From Longimicrobiales bacterium (GTDB lineage Bacteria; Gemmatimonadota; Gemmatimonadetes; Longimicrobiales; Gaopeijiaceae), in the NCBI GenBank assembly GCA_951828585.1, contig OX639991.1, forward strand, positions 1 to 64,000: a DNA stretch of 64,000 nt, given 5' to 3'. Numbering within the stretch: position 1 is the stretch's first letter; each line of letters begins with the position of its first letter. The position numbers were made by a program, and so were the translations under genes. The notes below the pieces were generated by a model that saw nothing but the letters and a program-made list of their open reading frames with translations, ran no database searches and was not told the origin of the DNA. This document shows, piece by piece, positions 52,010-61,887 of the stretch.

Positions 52010-54190
52010 ATGAAGGGTTACAGGTTCATCGCGCTCGGTCGATTCGCGGCGTTGTTCGTTGTTGCTGGGGTGCTCGCCTGCGACGGCGGCACGGAGCCCC
52101 CGGTCGACCCGAACCGCACCCCGGTCGCGGTCGGTGTCATTCCGCCCCTGACCCTGGTCGAGGGCGAGTCGCACACGGTGGATGCGTCGGAGTTCTTCAA
52201 TGACCCGGACGGGGACGATCTCACCTATTCGGCGACTACGACGAACCCCGCGGTGCTCACCGTGGCGGTTGCGGGGAGCGACGTGACGGCGTCGGCAATC
52301 GCGGCGGGAATGGTGCAGGTTACGATCACCGCGACCGACCCCGACGGGCTTTCGGCGTCGCATGCCGTCGACGTGACGGTCCAGGCGGCGAACCGGGCGC
52401 CGGTCGCCGTTGGCGAGATTCCCCCGTTGACGCTGGACGAAGGGGCGGAGTTCACGGCAAGGGTCGACCAGTTCTTCAGCGACCCCGACGGCGACGCGCT
52501 CACCTACGCGGCCGCCGTCTCCGATACCACGGTGGCTACCGCCGCGATTTCGGGGACGATGATTACCGTCAATGCGCTGGCCGAGGGGATGGCGAACATC
52601 ACCATCACCGCAACCGACCCCGGGGGGCTGTCGGCCACGCAGGCCACCACCGTGACGGTCATGGCGGTCAACCAGGGTCCGACGATTGCGGACACGATCC
52701 CTCACCAGGACCTCACCGTGGGCGATACGCTCACCCTGGACGGAGCCGACCACTTCACCGACCCCGACGGCGACACCCTCACCTTCACGGCCGAGACCGA
52801 CGACGCGGCCGTGGCCACGGTTTCGGTCGACGGTTCGATGGTCACGGTCGTCGGTGTCGAGGTGGGGTCCGCCTCCATCACGGTGACCGCCACCGATTCC
52901 GGCGGGCTCTCGGCCGCGCAGACCTTCACGGCCAACGTGGCGACCGGCAACCAGGCGCCCATGGCGGTCGGCGAGATCGCGGCGCAGACGGTGACGGCCG
53001 GCGATTCCGTCACGGTGGACGTGTCGGGCAACTTCAGCGACCCCGACGACGACAACCTCACCTTCACGGCCGAGACCGACGACGCGGCCGTGGCCACGGT
53101 TTCGGTCGACGGTTCGATGGTCACGGTCGTCGGTGTCGAGGTGGGGTCCGCCTCCATCACGGTGACCGCCACCGATCCCGGCGGGCTCTCGGCCGCGCAG
53201 ACCTTCACGGCCAACGTGGCGACCGGCAACCAGGCGCCCATGGCGGTCGGCGAGATCGCGGCGCAGACGGTGACGGCCGGCGATTCCGTCACGGTGGACG
53301 TGTCGGGCAACTTCAGCGACCCCGACGACGACGACCTGACCTACACGGCCGCCTCGTCGGACGAAGACACCGCCACGGTGAGCGTCTCGGGCGCGATGGT
53401 CACCGTGACGGGGGTGGCCGCGGGCGGCGCCATCGTGACCGTTACGGCCACCGATCCCGGCAGCCTCTCGGCCACGCAGACCTTCGACGTCACCGTCAAC
53501 GCGGCCAACCAGGGGCCGGAGGTGAGCGACACGATCCCCGTCTACGACCTCCTGTGGGTGCCCGACACGGTCGACATGACGATGGTGGACACGATGACCT
53601 CGGTGGTGCTCGACATGGCCGGCTACTTCAGCGACCCCGACGGCGATGACCTGACCTACACGGCGTCCACCTCGAACACAACCACCGCGAATGTGGAGTC
53701 GGTGGAGGGGAGCGTGGTGACGACGGTTGCGGTGTCTTCGGATACGACCTTCGCGCACGATACCACCATGATCACGGTGACGGCGACGGATCCGGATGGG
53801 GAGGCGGTGTCGCAGGAGGCGATGGTGTTGGTGGCGAACTCGGATTACGAGCTGTGGGATTTGATCGTGATCCAGGACGACGGGAGGATCACCCTCGGAG
53901 GATTGCTCACGCTTGGCGAGTGCATTGACGTCACTGGATTCCCGTTTACCGGCACGGTGTACACAGTCCACTGGACGACGTGGCAGGTGAAGAAGGGAAC
54001 CGGCTGGGTCAACCTTCCGGGCACCTACAGGGCACAGGGAATCTGCCCCCACCTTGACCTGCCCGACGCCCCGGATGGTACCTACCGGGTAGTGGGCGAA
54101 CTCACCACCTATCCGTTCGGTGGAGATCCCGAAACAGAGTCCGTCCTCAGCCGCCGCAGATCCGCGGACTACGTCAAGACCAGCAACTGA
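52010..54190 (+). CDS. Ig/cadherin-like repeat lipoprotein
   Basis: 726 residues. The ATG at 52010 has AGGAGG four bases upstream and fits the signal peptide with the lipobox AGVLAC; an upstream in-frame start at 51986 lacks support. Six Ig/cadherin-like modules (about residues 30-600) carry SDPDGD calcium-binding-like turns and GLSAAQTFTANV-type strands. Two consecutive modules (52782-53339) are nearly identical. The C-terminal 120 residues (ELWDLIVIQDDGRITLGGLL onward) form a separate beta-rich domain with two Cys. No enzymatic motif is present; adhesion or matrix binding is inferred. Modules resemble those of the two genes at the left edge. An 18-bp inverted repeat lies just upstream. Confidence 0.87.
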   Translation: MKGYRFIALGRFAALFVVAGVLACDGGTEPPVDPNRTPVAVGVIPPLTLVEGESHTVDASEFFNDPDGDDLTYSATTTNPAVLTVAVAGSDVTASAIAAGMVQVTITATDPDGLSASHAVDVTVQAANRAPVAVGEIPPLTLDEGAEFTARVDQFFSDPDGDALTYAAAVSDTTVATAAISGTMITVNALAEGMANITITATDPGGLSATQATTVTVMAVNQGPTIADTIPHQDLTVGDTLTLDGADHFTDPDGDTLTFTAETDDAAVATVSVDGSMVTVVGVEVGSASITVTATDSGGLSAAQTFTANVATGNQAPMAVGEIAAQTVTAGDSVTVDVSGNFSDPDDDNLTFTAETDDAAVATVSVDGSMVTVVGVEVGSASITVTATDPGGLSAAQTFTANVATGNQAPMAVGEIAAQTVTAGDSVTVDVSGNFSDPDDDDLTYTAASSDEDTATVSVSGAMVTVTGVAAGGAIVTVTATDPGSLSATQTFDVTVNAANQGPEVSDTIPVYDLLWVPDTVDMTMVDTMTSVVLDMAGYFSDPDGDDLTYTASTSNTTTANVESVEGSVVTTVAVSSDTTFAHDTTMITVTATDPDGEAVSQEAMVLVANSDYELWDLIVIQDDGRITLGGLLTLGECIDVTGFPFTGTVYTVHWTTWQVKKGTGWVNLPGTYRAQGICPHLDLPDAPDGTYRVVGELTTYPFGGDPETESVLSRRRSADYVKTSN
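52782..53339 (+). repeat. Near-perfect tandem duplication of a 279-bp module
   Basis: 52782-53060 and 53061-53339 are adjacent copies. About 250 bases are nearly identical, with changes such as GATTCC to GATCCC; divergence begins near the end of copy two. The period (93 codons) equals that of the exact repeat at 252-727 in another gene. Confidence 0.9.
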
Positions 54191-54256
54191 CCCCAGAGCA
54201 CCCGGGCGGGGGCGGCCCACCCACCGCCGCCCCGCCTTCGGGTCCCACGTAGAGCA

Positions 54257-54431
54257 TCACCGGCGCTCCGCTCGGCCGGAAGCGACCGACCACCTCCTCC
54301 ACACGTCTCCGCCGCAGCCCGTGCAGGTGAAGATGCCGCCCCGTTCGAAGTCCAGGCTTACCACGAGCTGCCGGCGCTCGTGGTCAAGCAGCGTCCGCTC
54401 CACGTACCACGGCCGCTCCAGCTCCAGAATT
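54257..54431 (-). pseudogene. ISL3-family transposase N-terminal relic
   Basis: On the minus strand the frame reads ILELERPWYVERTLLDHERR, then LVVSLDFERGGIFTCTGCGG, which is the typical ISL3 N-terminus (PW-V, LDFxRG, CxxCG zinc-finger start). After GCGGDVWRR homology is lost and the frame ends at TGA 54257. No terminal repeats or remaining transposase are nearby. It is a remnant of an old insertion between two surface-protein genes. Confidence 0.65.
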
Positions 54432-54478
54432 GAATGGCGGTTCGGCGCCGGATGGGGTCGCCGAAGCCGCTGTCTGCA

Positions 54479-54516
54479 GGATCGCCCCCGCCCGGCGAAC
54501 CGGGCGGGGGCGATCC
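54479..54516. terminator. 17-bp perfect GC-rich hairpin between convergent genes
   Basis: Arms 54479-54495 and 54500-54516 pair perfectly around a CGAA loop. It lies 36 nt past the stop of the giant repeat gene and 288 nt past the convergent Ig-repeat gene. There is no T-tract on either side, so it may block 3' exonucleases or act with Rho rather than as a classic intrinsic terminator. Confidence 0.6.
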
Positions 54517-54552
54517 AAAGGCTCTCGCTGGGGTGCGAGAGGTTGAGGGGGG

Positions 54553-57500
54553 TTAGGTGCTGGTGATCGTGAGGGTCTGCTCTCTGGTACGACCATCCTC
54601 CGAGGTCACCGTCAGAGTGTACTCGCCCGCCGACAGGTCGTACTCGGCGAAGCAGCCTTCCGTGCCACCGCCTCCGGTCACTTGTGGATCGACCGCGTCG
54701 TCACCCGCGGTGACCGCGACGGACTGCCTGCACGTCAGGCCCTCACCTTCGCCGGTGCCGTCCAGGAGGATCTTCACAATGTCGCTCGTGTTGCTGATCG
54801 ACAGGGTGAATCCGGCCGTGGCGTCGCCGCCGGTTCCCGGGGTGAAGTCGGCGGCTTCAAGCGTGTTGCCGATCGGTGCCTTGACGGTCACGGCGGTGGC
54901 ATATCTGGTGTCGTTGTAGCCGTTCGCGGCCGTGGCCATGAACACGATCACATTCGTCGAGTCGACACCATCGGCCGCGGCGTCGGTCGTGTCGCCCTCG
55001 AGGGTGCACACGTTGTTGGAGCAGTCCTCGAACGCGATTGTGGTGCCGTTGGTGACCGCGGGATTCGTGATCAACAACGTGACATCGGACATGCTCCACG
55101 CCACACCACCGTCGAAGCTGGCTGTGCCGCCGTTGCCGCCATCGTCAGCCACCGCGAACCCGGCACTAGTTATTGTGTCGACAGCGCCGTAGCTCGCGTC
55201 GTCGCTGCCATGCTTGTACCCGATCAAGTCGATGTTGTCCTCACTCACGCTAATCACCCTTTGCAAGCTGTTCCGGTAAACGTGCAGCGGACCCAGCGAC
55301 CGGTTGGGGTCCGGTCCGCGCAGTTCGGCGTTCATCGACGTGGCGACCGAGTCGGTTGCCGCACCGTCATCGTCCGGGTTGCCGAGCGAATCGGCCAGGG
55401 GCACGGAGAACTCACCGCTCCGATCGTCGATCATGACGGTGTAGTAGCCTTCCTTCAGGCCGGGCAGCGTGTAGGCGCCGTCCGCGCCGGAGTAGACGCT
55501 CTCCGCCATCGTGCGGTCGGCCTCGTCGGCGGCGCATCCCGCGGCCGCGTCAGCGCCCGTGCACCGGTACGCCACGACATGGGCGCCGGACTTCGAGCCG
55601 CCCAACACATTCACGGTGCCTTCGATCCCGCCGATGTAGACCAGCGCGAAGTTGACGAGGTTGGGGCTGCCAGCTTCGTCACCGTTCTTCACGTCCTGGT
55701 TGACCGCCGCATGGTTCTTCATGTCCCACCTGGGCAGGTCGACACCGGCCGGCACTCCCTGCTCCGCGGCTACCAGTCCCTCGGCCATCTGGGTAAGGGG
55801 ATCGTCGGCGTCGTCGGTGTTCCGCACCCCTTGGTAGTCGTCCGTCCCCATCACGGTGACGCTGTACATGCCGAGCTCATGCAGGTTGTCGAAGGTGTAG
55901 TAGCCGTTCGCATCCGTCGTGGTGGTCACGCCGGTCGAAAAGTACTTCGCGCTGTCGGTGTTAAACCTGCCCAGCTCAAGCTCGATCCCCGCCCTGACCT
56001 CGTGGCTGCCCAAGAACCTCTGGTTTTCGTTGGCGTCGTTTCCGACGTAGCCGCGGATGTGGAGGCCCGAAGCGGGCGGATCGTTGTCGGTGACGTTGAA
56101 GTCGCAGTCGTCCATGACACCCGCAGTCTCGTTTTCTTCGTCGTAGAAGATGTGGAGCACGTCGTCGCAGGGCGCGTTGTCCACCGTGTACCTGTCGGAT
56201 GCGGTCGTCAGCGTGTAGGTGCCGTCCTGCAGGTCATCGAAGCTGAATGCGTCAACGGTCATCGCTTGGTCGTTGGCCGCACCGTGATTGCTCGTCTCCG
56301 ACGTGAGCGTGACGGTCATCTCCACGTCCAGCGAGTCGATGTCGTAATTGGCGTAGCTGTCATCCAGCCTGGCATTGAACTCGCCGCTGACCTCACCGTT
56401 CGTCCACTGGTAGCCGTAGGTGGCGCACCAGTCGTCGCTCATGTCGATCACCGAAGCCATGCAGAGCCTGACCTCGGGAACGCCACCGCTCTGGTCACCG
56501 AAGGCGCCCACCGTCATGCCGACGCCCAGATCGCTGCCCCAGGGATTGATGTCCCCGTCGGTGGCAGCCGTCACCACCTTGCGGTCGTCGCCGACCTGGA
56601 AGCGGATGGTGATTGAGTCCGTAGCCCCGATACCCGAGAAGCTGATCAAGCCGTCTTCCATGTCGAAGTCCGAGGCCGTTACGTCATCGGTCGCGGCGTC
56701 CGCGTCGTGATCCCACTCGTAGTCGGCGTAGCGGTTGTCGCCGTCGAGCGCGAGGATGCGAATCGAGCCGACATCGCCGTGCGGACGATGGTCGCCGCCG
56801 TACAGCCCGCTCTGGTAGCCGGTGAAGCCGTCTACGTCGTCGGCTTCACGGTAGAAGCCCAACACCAGCGTCTGCGTCGTCCAGGTCACGTAGATCGGAC
56901 CCAGGTCGTTGTCAGCCGCTTCGTTGTCGGCCGACAGCAGGAGTGGGTTGTGCTCATGCGCCAGCGCAGCCGACTGCTCCCACTGCTCGCCGCCGGTCGC
57001 TTCGTCATCCTGCGCTTCCGCCAGCTTGACCTCATACTGCATGCCGGCTATCGCGTCGGCGACACTGAGCCGCCCCGAATAGGACGAGTGGCCGGCGCCG
57101 TCGGTGGCTTCACCGTGGTTCGCCGCCCATCCCTCAAGGAAGGCGTTGCCGTCGCGCGCGTCGGCGTCGCTCTTCACCCACCACTGGAAGTTCACCTGGA
57201 CGTTCACCAGGCGCGCCGCCGCCTCGGCGTCGCTGACTCGGTCGATGGCCACGTACTGAATCTCGATGTCCCGGTTGTCCGAGAGCTCGAGGTCCGCGTG
57301 GCCTTCGTCCGTCACCCTGGCATAGACCAGGTGGTCGTTGCCCTGTCCGCCCGGACCGAGGTCCATGGCGCGCGCGAAGTCGAAGGACGCCACGCCCATC
57401 TCGTCGGTCGTCGCCGTGCCGAGCATGGGTGTGCCCGCGGCGGCGTGTTCGGCGGTCGCGAAGAGCACCAGCTCCACACCCGCCACCGGCGTCTCGGTGG

Positions 57501-60417
57501 CCATTGCGGGCGTCCCCATCACCGCTTCGACGTTGATCGTCTGCGTGATGATCTTGAAGGGGAGGTTGTTGTCCGTGTTCTCCTCGGCAGCTGCCACGCT
57601 GACCTGAATCAGGGTGGGTCCGGTGTACTCGTAGCCGAGGTCGGCGAGCACGTCCTTGACCGTGGTTCCGGCCGCCGCGTCGACCTCCATCTCGACGTCG
57701 ATGTTGAGGACGTAGGCGCCCGCCCGCAGGCCCGCGAATTCGTAAGTACCGTCCGCGTTGGCCGTACCGTGCGTGATGTCTCCCAAGTCCGGTCCCAACA
57801 GGGTGACCGGGAACGCGAGGTTGTCGAAGCTCAGCACCGGCTCTCCTGCGTCGTGCATGAGGGCGTTCGCCCCGCCCTCGTCGACGAACAGCATGCCGCC
57901 GATCGACGCGGTGCGCGTGTGCATGCCCTCGAAGTCCACGATCTTGAACTCGTCGGTGCCGAGACCCGCTACGTCGGTCTCGGTGGTGGCAAACTCGTAC
58001 GCCGCCGCGTTCCAGCCGGCGATCGTCACCTTGTAGTCGCCGCCCGCCAGGCCGGGGAAGTTGTACTCGCCGTTGGCGTCCGTCATGTCCTCGGCGTCCG
58101 CGTCGCCCGAAAGCGTGACCATCACGCCCTGGACGGCATCGCCTTCGGCGTGCACCTGGCCGCTGATGCTGGCCTGCATCAGCCGCGCGCCCGCGAACGA
58201 AATACCGGTCTGCTCCTGCCCGACCGACAGGTTCAGGGACTGCGACGTGCCCGGGAAGCTGTACGCGTCGGCATCCGGGTTCGTGATCGAAACCGTGTAG
58301 TCGCCCTTGCGAAGCCCGCCGAAGCTGTAGCCGCCGTCGTCGCCCGTCATCATCGTGTTGACGTCGGGCGCGTGGTCGCCGCCGAGCGTCACCTCGACGC
58401 CCGCCATCGGATCGTCGTCAACCGTCACCATGCCGCTCACGCTGGCCGTGCGGATGATCGTCGCCATGAAGTTGACCGTGGCCGTGCCGTCGGTCATCAC
58501 GATGGCCGACTGCGTGGTGGCCGCGAAGGCGTGCTCGTCGTCGTACCCGGCGATCATGACCTGGTACGCGCCCGCCAGCAGCGGTCCGAAGGAGTAGCCG
58601 CCGTTTTCGTCCGTGGCCATCGCGCCTATCACCTCGCCGGAAGTCGCTCCGGTCACCCTGATCAGGGTCACCGCGATGCCGGGAAGCGCGTCGCCCTCGA
58701 CTGTCACGGAACCCATGACGGTGGCCGTGCGCAGGGCCCGGCCCTCGAAGTTTACGCCGGTCCTCGACTCGTCCAGCGCCAGCGTGATATCCGCGGTCGG
58801 GGTGAAGTGGTACTCCACCTCGTCCCACCCGGAGATGGTCAGCGTGTAGTCGCCGGCCGCCAGCCCCGAGAAGGCGTACTGGCCGTCGGCGTCCGTCATG
58901 CCCTCGCGGCTCTCTTCGCCGGTCAGCGTGACCGTCACGCCGGCCATGCCCATGCCGCCCACATGCACGCGGCCGCTTACGCCGGCCGTACGCAGCAGTT
59001 CGCCCTGGAAGGCAACCGTTTCCCTGTCACGCAGGTCCACCGTCACCTCTCCGACCGTCGGGTTGCTGAAGCCGAACTCGTTGGTGTCGTACCCGGAGAT
59101 CGACACCGAGTAGGTGCCCGCGTGGAGCTCCTCGACCTCGAAATAGCCGTCGTTGTTCGTGGTCCTCGAGTGCTCTTCCTCTCTCGGGCCGCCGCTCACC
59201 GTCACCATCACGCCGGGCAGCGGTACGTCGTCGTCGCCAACCGTCACGGTGCCATCGATCGCCGCAGTCCGCAGCATGATGCCGTCGAACGGAACCGTTC
59301 CGGTTGACTGGAGCTCGACCGTCACGGTCGCGGAGGTGGCATCGCTGCCGTCCGGGTGGAAGAAGCCGTACTCGTCGTCGTCGAATCCGGAGATCGCGAC
59401 CGAGTACTCGCCCGCGCGCAGACCCTCGAACGCGTAGGCGCCCATGTTGTCGGTCGTGGCGTCTTCCGACTCGCCCTGGCCGCTGATCGTAACCGTCACG
59501 TTCGCGATGGGTCCGACGCCCTCGACCGTCACCGTGCCCGCGATGCCGGCGGTGCGAAGCAGAATGCCCTCGAAGGGAACATTCTCCGTCTCGCCGTACG
59601 CCACCGTCACGGACTGCGACGTCACGTCGAAGCTCATCTCGTCGGTGTCGTAGCCCGAGATGCCGACCGCGTAGTCGCCCCGGCGCAGCTCGTCGAACGA
59701 GAACTGCCCGGCGCTGTTGGTCGTCACGGACCGGTTCTCGCCCCGGCCCTGCAGGCTCACCGTGATGCCCTCCTGCGGCAGATCGTCGGCCTTGACCTGG
59801 CCCATGATGCCGGAGGTGCGCAGATACGTTCCCTCGAAGGAAACGACCTTCGATTCGCCCACCGCCACCGAAGCGGCCGACGAGGTGGAGCCGAAGGCCA
59901 CGTCCTCGTCGTCGAACCCGCTGATCTCGATGGTGTAGTTGCCCGCGCGCAGGCCCGCAAACGCGTACAGCCCGCTGGCGTCCGTCAGCGTTTCGGAGTC
60001 GCTGACGCCCGAAAGCTTGACGGTGACCCCGGGGAGGCCCTCGTTCTCTACCGTTACCGTCCCCGTAATGTGCGACGTACGGATGTACGTGCCCGGGAAG
60101 TTGACGGTGACGTTCTCGCCGTCGGTGGTGATCGTCGCCGTGGCCGACGTCTGATTGAAGCTCGCGTCGTCCGGGTAATTGCTGATGGTGACCGTGTAGG
60201 CACCAGCCTCGACACCGTCGAAGCGGTACATGCCTCCGTTCGCCGTGATAGCGGAGCCGCCGTTGCTAAGGGTGACGGAAATTCCGTCGATCCCCTGGCC
60301 CTCGATCGAGACCAGCCCGTCAATCGAGCCGGTCGGCGGAGGAGGTAGTACCTCGTCTCCGCACGCGATGGGGACCGCAAGCAACATTGCAGCCGCCAGT
60401 AGCTTGAGTCTGTTCAT
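54553..60417 (-). CDS. Giant Cna-B/carboxypeptidase-regulatory-like ladder lipoprotein
   Basis: 1954 residues. The ATG at 60417 opens a signal peptide with the lipobox AVPIAC; the 5'-most in-frame start (TTG, 60429) is less likely. Ten successive beta-sandwich modules of about 85-100 residues fill residues 30-940, each with a GTVTVEGxxLPGVTVTLSG strand, a DANGxYxFxGLxAGxYTVxISG core and an xxRT linker. This is the carboxypeptidase-regulatory/Cna-B fold. The C-terminal half is more varied and holds two further SdrD_B-like modules (IRGYVGNDANENQRFLGSHE; IEGTVNVLGGSKSGAHVVAY) and Asp-rich stretches. It should form a long stiff stalk on the surface. No isopeptide-forming Lys/Asn/Glu set was confirmed, and no catalytic motif was seen. 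Confidence 0.88.
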   Translation of the reverse strand: MNRLKLLAAAMLLAVPIACGDEVLPPPPTGSIDGLVSIEGQGIDGISVTLSNGGSAITANGGMYRFDGVEAGAYTVTISNYPDDASFNQTSATATITTDGENVTVNFPGTYIRTSHITGTVTVENEGLPGVTVKLSGVSDSETLTDASGLYAFAGLRAGNYTIEISGFDDEDVAFGSTSSAASVAVGESKVVSFEGTYLRTSGIMGQVKADDLPQEGITVSLQGRGENRSVTTNSAGQFSFDELRRGDYAVGISGYDTDEMSFDVTSQSVTVAYGETENVPFEGILLRTAGIAGTVTVEGVGPIANVTVTISGQGESEDATTDNMGAYAFEGLRAGEYSVAISGFDDDEYGFFHPDGSDATSATVTVELQSTGTVPFDGIMLRTAAIDGTVTVGDDDVPLPGVMVTVSGGPREEEHSRTTNNDGYFEVEELHAGTYSVSISGYDTNEFGFSNPTVGEVTVDLRDRETVAFQGELLRTAGVSGRVHVGGMGMAGVTVTLTGEESREGMTDADGQYAFSGLAAGDYTLTISGWDEVEYHFTPTADITLALDESRTGVNFEGRALRTATVMGSVTVEGDALPGIAVTLIRVTGATSGEVIGAMATDENGGYSFGPLLAGAYQVMIAGYDDEHAFAATTQSAIVMTDGTATVNFMATIIRTASVSGMVTVDDDPMAGVEVTLGGDHAPDVNTMMTGDDGGYSFGGLRKGDYTVSITNPDADAYSFPGTSQSLNLSVGQEQTGISFAGARLMQASISGQVHAEGDAVQGVMVTLSGDADAEDMTDANGEYNFPGLAGGDYKVTIAGWNAAAYEFATTETDVAGLGTDEFKIVDFEGMHTRTASIGGMLFVDEGGANALMHDAGEPVLSFDNLAFPVTLLGPDLGDITHGTANADGTYEFAGLRAGAYVLNIDVEMEVDAAAGTTVKDVLADLGYEYTGPTLIQVSVAAAEENTDNNLPFKIITQTINVEAVMGTPAMATETPVAGVELVLFATAEHAAAGTPMLGTATTDEMGVASFDFARAMDLGPGGQGNDHLVYARVTDEGHADLELSDNRDIEIQYVAIDRVSDAEAAARLVNVQVNFQWWVKSDADARDGNAFLEGWAANHGEATDGAGHSSYSGRLSVADAIAGMQYEVKLAEAQDDEATGGEQWEQSAALAHEHNPLLLSADNEAADNDLGPIYVTWTTQTLVLGFYREADDVDGFTGYQSGLYGGDHRPHGDVGSIRILALDGDNRYADYEWDHDADAATDDVTASDFDMEDGLISFSGIGATDSITIRFQVGDDRKVVTAATDGDINPWGSDLGVGMTVGAFGDQSGGVPEVRLCMASVIDMSDDWCATYGYQWTNGEVSGEFNARLDDSYANYDIDSLDVEMTVTLTSETSNHGAANDQAMTVDAFSFDDLQDGTYTLTTASDRYTVDNAPCDDVLHIFYDEENETAGVMDDCDFNVTDNDPPASGLHIRGYVGNDANENQRFLGSHEVRAGIELELGRFNTDSAKYFSTGVTTTTDANGYYTFDNLHELGMYSVTVMGTDDYQGVRNTDDADDPLTQMAEGLVAAEQGVPAGVDLPRWDMKNHAAVNQDVKNGDEAGSPNLVNFALVYIGGIEGTVNVLGGSKSGAHVVAYRCTGADAAAGCAADEADRTMAESVYSGADGAYTLPGLKEGYYTVMIDDRSGEFSVPLADSLGNPDDDGAATDSVATSMNAELRGPDPNRSLGPLHVYRNSLQRVISVSEDNIDLIGYKHGSDDASYGAVDTITSAGFAVADDGGNGGTASFDGGVAWSMSDVTLLITNPAVTNGTTIAFEDCSNNVCTLEGDTTDAAADGVDSTNVIVFMATAANGYNDTRYATAVTVKAPIGNTLEAADFTPGTGGDATAGFTLSISNTSDIVKILLDGTGEGEGLTCRQSVAVTAGDDAVDPQVTGGGGTEGCFAEYDLSAGEYTLTVTSEDGRTREQTLTITST

Positions 60418-60699
60418 TTCGTCGTCCAATCCTTTTGGATGGAAGTTCTCGCTCCGGGCCTTCCCGCCGGCCTGGTGCCGGGGGATCCGGGCGAGTCGGA
60501 TCTATGGTTATCGTCGGTGGAGGACCGCGTGCGGCCACCCCGGTTGACGTTGATCAGGGATTGTCAATGGTCCGATTGGTCGGACACCCAGTCTTACTGC
60601 AAGAGTGGTGCCAGTATGGGAAGGCTCGTTAAAGCGTTGACTATCAACAACTTGGCTCTCCACCACCCGCTGCTCGGGTGCGGGAAATCGGTCTGTTGG
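60418..60699. other. 282-bp intergenic region between fbp and the giant repeat gene
   Basis: No supported gene. It contains an inverted repeat GTTGA-TAG-TCAAC near 60638 and a TTGACA hexamer on the minus strand near 60568, possible promoter elements for the minus-strand gene at 60417, and a weak CACCCG/CGGGTG hairpin at 60665-60681 after the fbp stop. Confidence 0.4.
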
Positions 60700-61734
60700 T
60701 CAGCTTTCAAACCCCCCCGCCCTCTTTCGTCTCAGGTACCGCTCGGCCAGATCGACCAGGCCGGCCGATCCCAGGTAGAGGGGCGTCCGGTCGTGAAGCC
60801 CCTCCGGAACGATGTCCAGAACGTCGCGGCTCCCGTCCGACGCCCTTCCGCCCGCCGCCGCGCAAACCAGCCCCAGCGGCGCGGCCTCGTAAAGCATCCG
60901 CAGCTTGCCGCCCGGCGACTTCGTGTCGCGCGGGTACATGAAGAGCCCGCCCTGCAGCAGGGTTCGGTGCACGTCCGAGACCATGGAACCGATGTAGCGG
61001 GACTTGTAGCCACCCCCGCCTTCGCCGTTCACGCCGCGGAAATGGTCAACCAGCCGCTGCTGCCCCCGCGACCAGCGCGCGTAGTACGCCTCGTTGACCG
61101 AATAGATCCTCGCGGGCGGGTCGGGAATGCGAATGCGCGGGTGGCTGAGCAGGAATTCGCCGATCGACGGGTCCAGGGTGAAGCCGTGCACGCCCCCCTC
61201 GACCCCGGTCGTGTACACCAGCATGGTCGACGACCCGTAGATGACGTACCCGGCGGCCAGCTGGCGGTAGCCGGCCTGCAGGCAGTCGGCCAGGGCGCCG
61301 GGCACGCCGCGGGGCGAGGCGCGGTGATGGATCGAGAAGATCGTCCCGATCGACACGTTGACGTTGATGTTCGATGAGCCGTCGAGCGGATCGAAGAGGA
61401 GGACGTAGTTTCCGAGCTCGAATCGCTTCGGGATGGGGATGATGTCGCCGGACTCCTCCGAGACCATGCAGCAGAGGTGCCCGGCGTGGTCCATCGCCTT
61501 GACGATCACCTCCTGGGCGAAGGCGTCGAGCTTCTGGACCCGCTCGCCCTGCACGTTGGTGTCGCCGGTGGCGCCCAGGACATCGATGAGCCCGGCCATG
61601 TTCACCTCGCGCGAGATGATCTTCGCGGCCAGCGCGATGTCGTAGAGGAGCGCCGAGAAGCGCCCCGAGGCGCCGGGGTGCCTGCGCTCCTGGTCGATGA
61701 TGTGGCGATCGATGGTGACGACCTTGCTTCGCAT
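60700..61734 (-). CDS. fbp: Fructose-1,6-bisphosphatase class I
   Basis: 344 residues from ATG 61734. FBPase class I motifs are clear: KLDAFAQEVI, the metal-binding SEESGD, FDPLDGSSNINVNVSIGT with both Asp ligands, and the substrate-binding YKSRYIGSMVSDVHRTL and GGKLRMLYEAAP. It dephosphorylates fructose-1,6-bisphosphate in the cytoplasm for gluconeogenesis. Length fits the family. There is no clear Shine-Dalgarno. It is divergent from the small membrane protein gene at 61888. A sedoheptulose-bisphosphatase side activity is possible in this fold, but there is no Calvin-cycle context. Confidence 0.95.
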   Translation of the reverse strand: MRSKVVTIDRHIIDQERRHPGASGRFSALLYDIALAAKIISREVNMAGLIDVLGATGDTNVQGERVQKLDAFAQEVIVKAMDHAGHLCCMVSEESGDIIPIPKRFELGNYVLLFDPLDGSSNINVNVSIGTIFSIHHRASPRGVPGALADCLQAGYRQLAAGYVIYGSSTMLVYTTGVEGGVHGFTLDPSIGEFLLSHPRIRIPDPPARIYSVNEAYYARWSRGQQRLVDHFRGVNGEGGGGYKSRYIGSMVSDVHRTLLQGGLFMYPRDTKSPGGKLRMLYEAAPLGLVCAAAGGRASDGSRDVLDIVPEGLHDRTPLYLGSAGLVDLAERYLRRKRAGGFES

Positions 61735-61809
61735 GAGGGGGAAGATCGCCGCGAGGGGCGGTGGGGGGCAAGGTGGGGGGGATGCGTGGTGCGCGGTGGG
61801 GCGGGTGGG

Positions 61810-61837
61810 ATGACAAAACGGTGAGAGGGGCTATTAT
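61810..61837 (+). promoter_or_regulatory. Candidate promoter of the 78-residue membrane protein
   Basis: ATGACA (61810-61815) and TATTAT (61832-61837) with a 16-bp spacer, in a local AT-rich break within G-rich sequence, 50 nt before the ATG at 61888. Confidence 0.45.
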
Positions 61838-61887
61838 GGTTGGAGCGTTTCCGTGGGATGATCGAGCCGCATTGAAGAGGAGGATGA

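Noticed and set aside
56707..59307. 866-codon plus-strand open frame, and 54682-56616
   Set aside because: Antisense of the regular Cna-B-like modules; the periodicity is inherited from the real gene.
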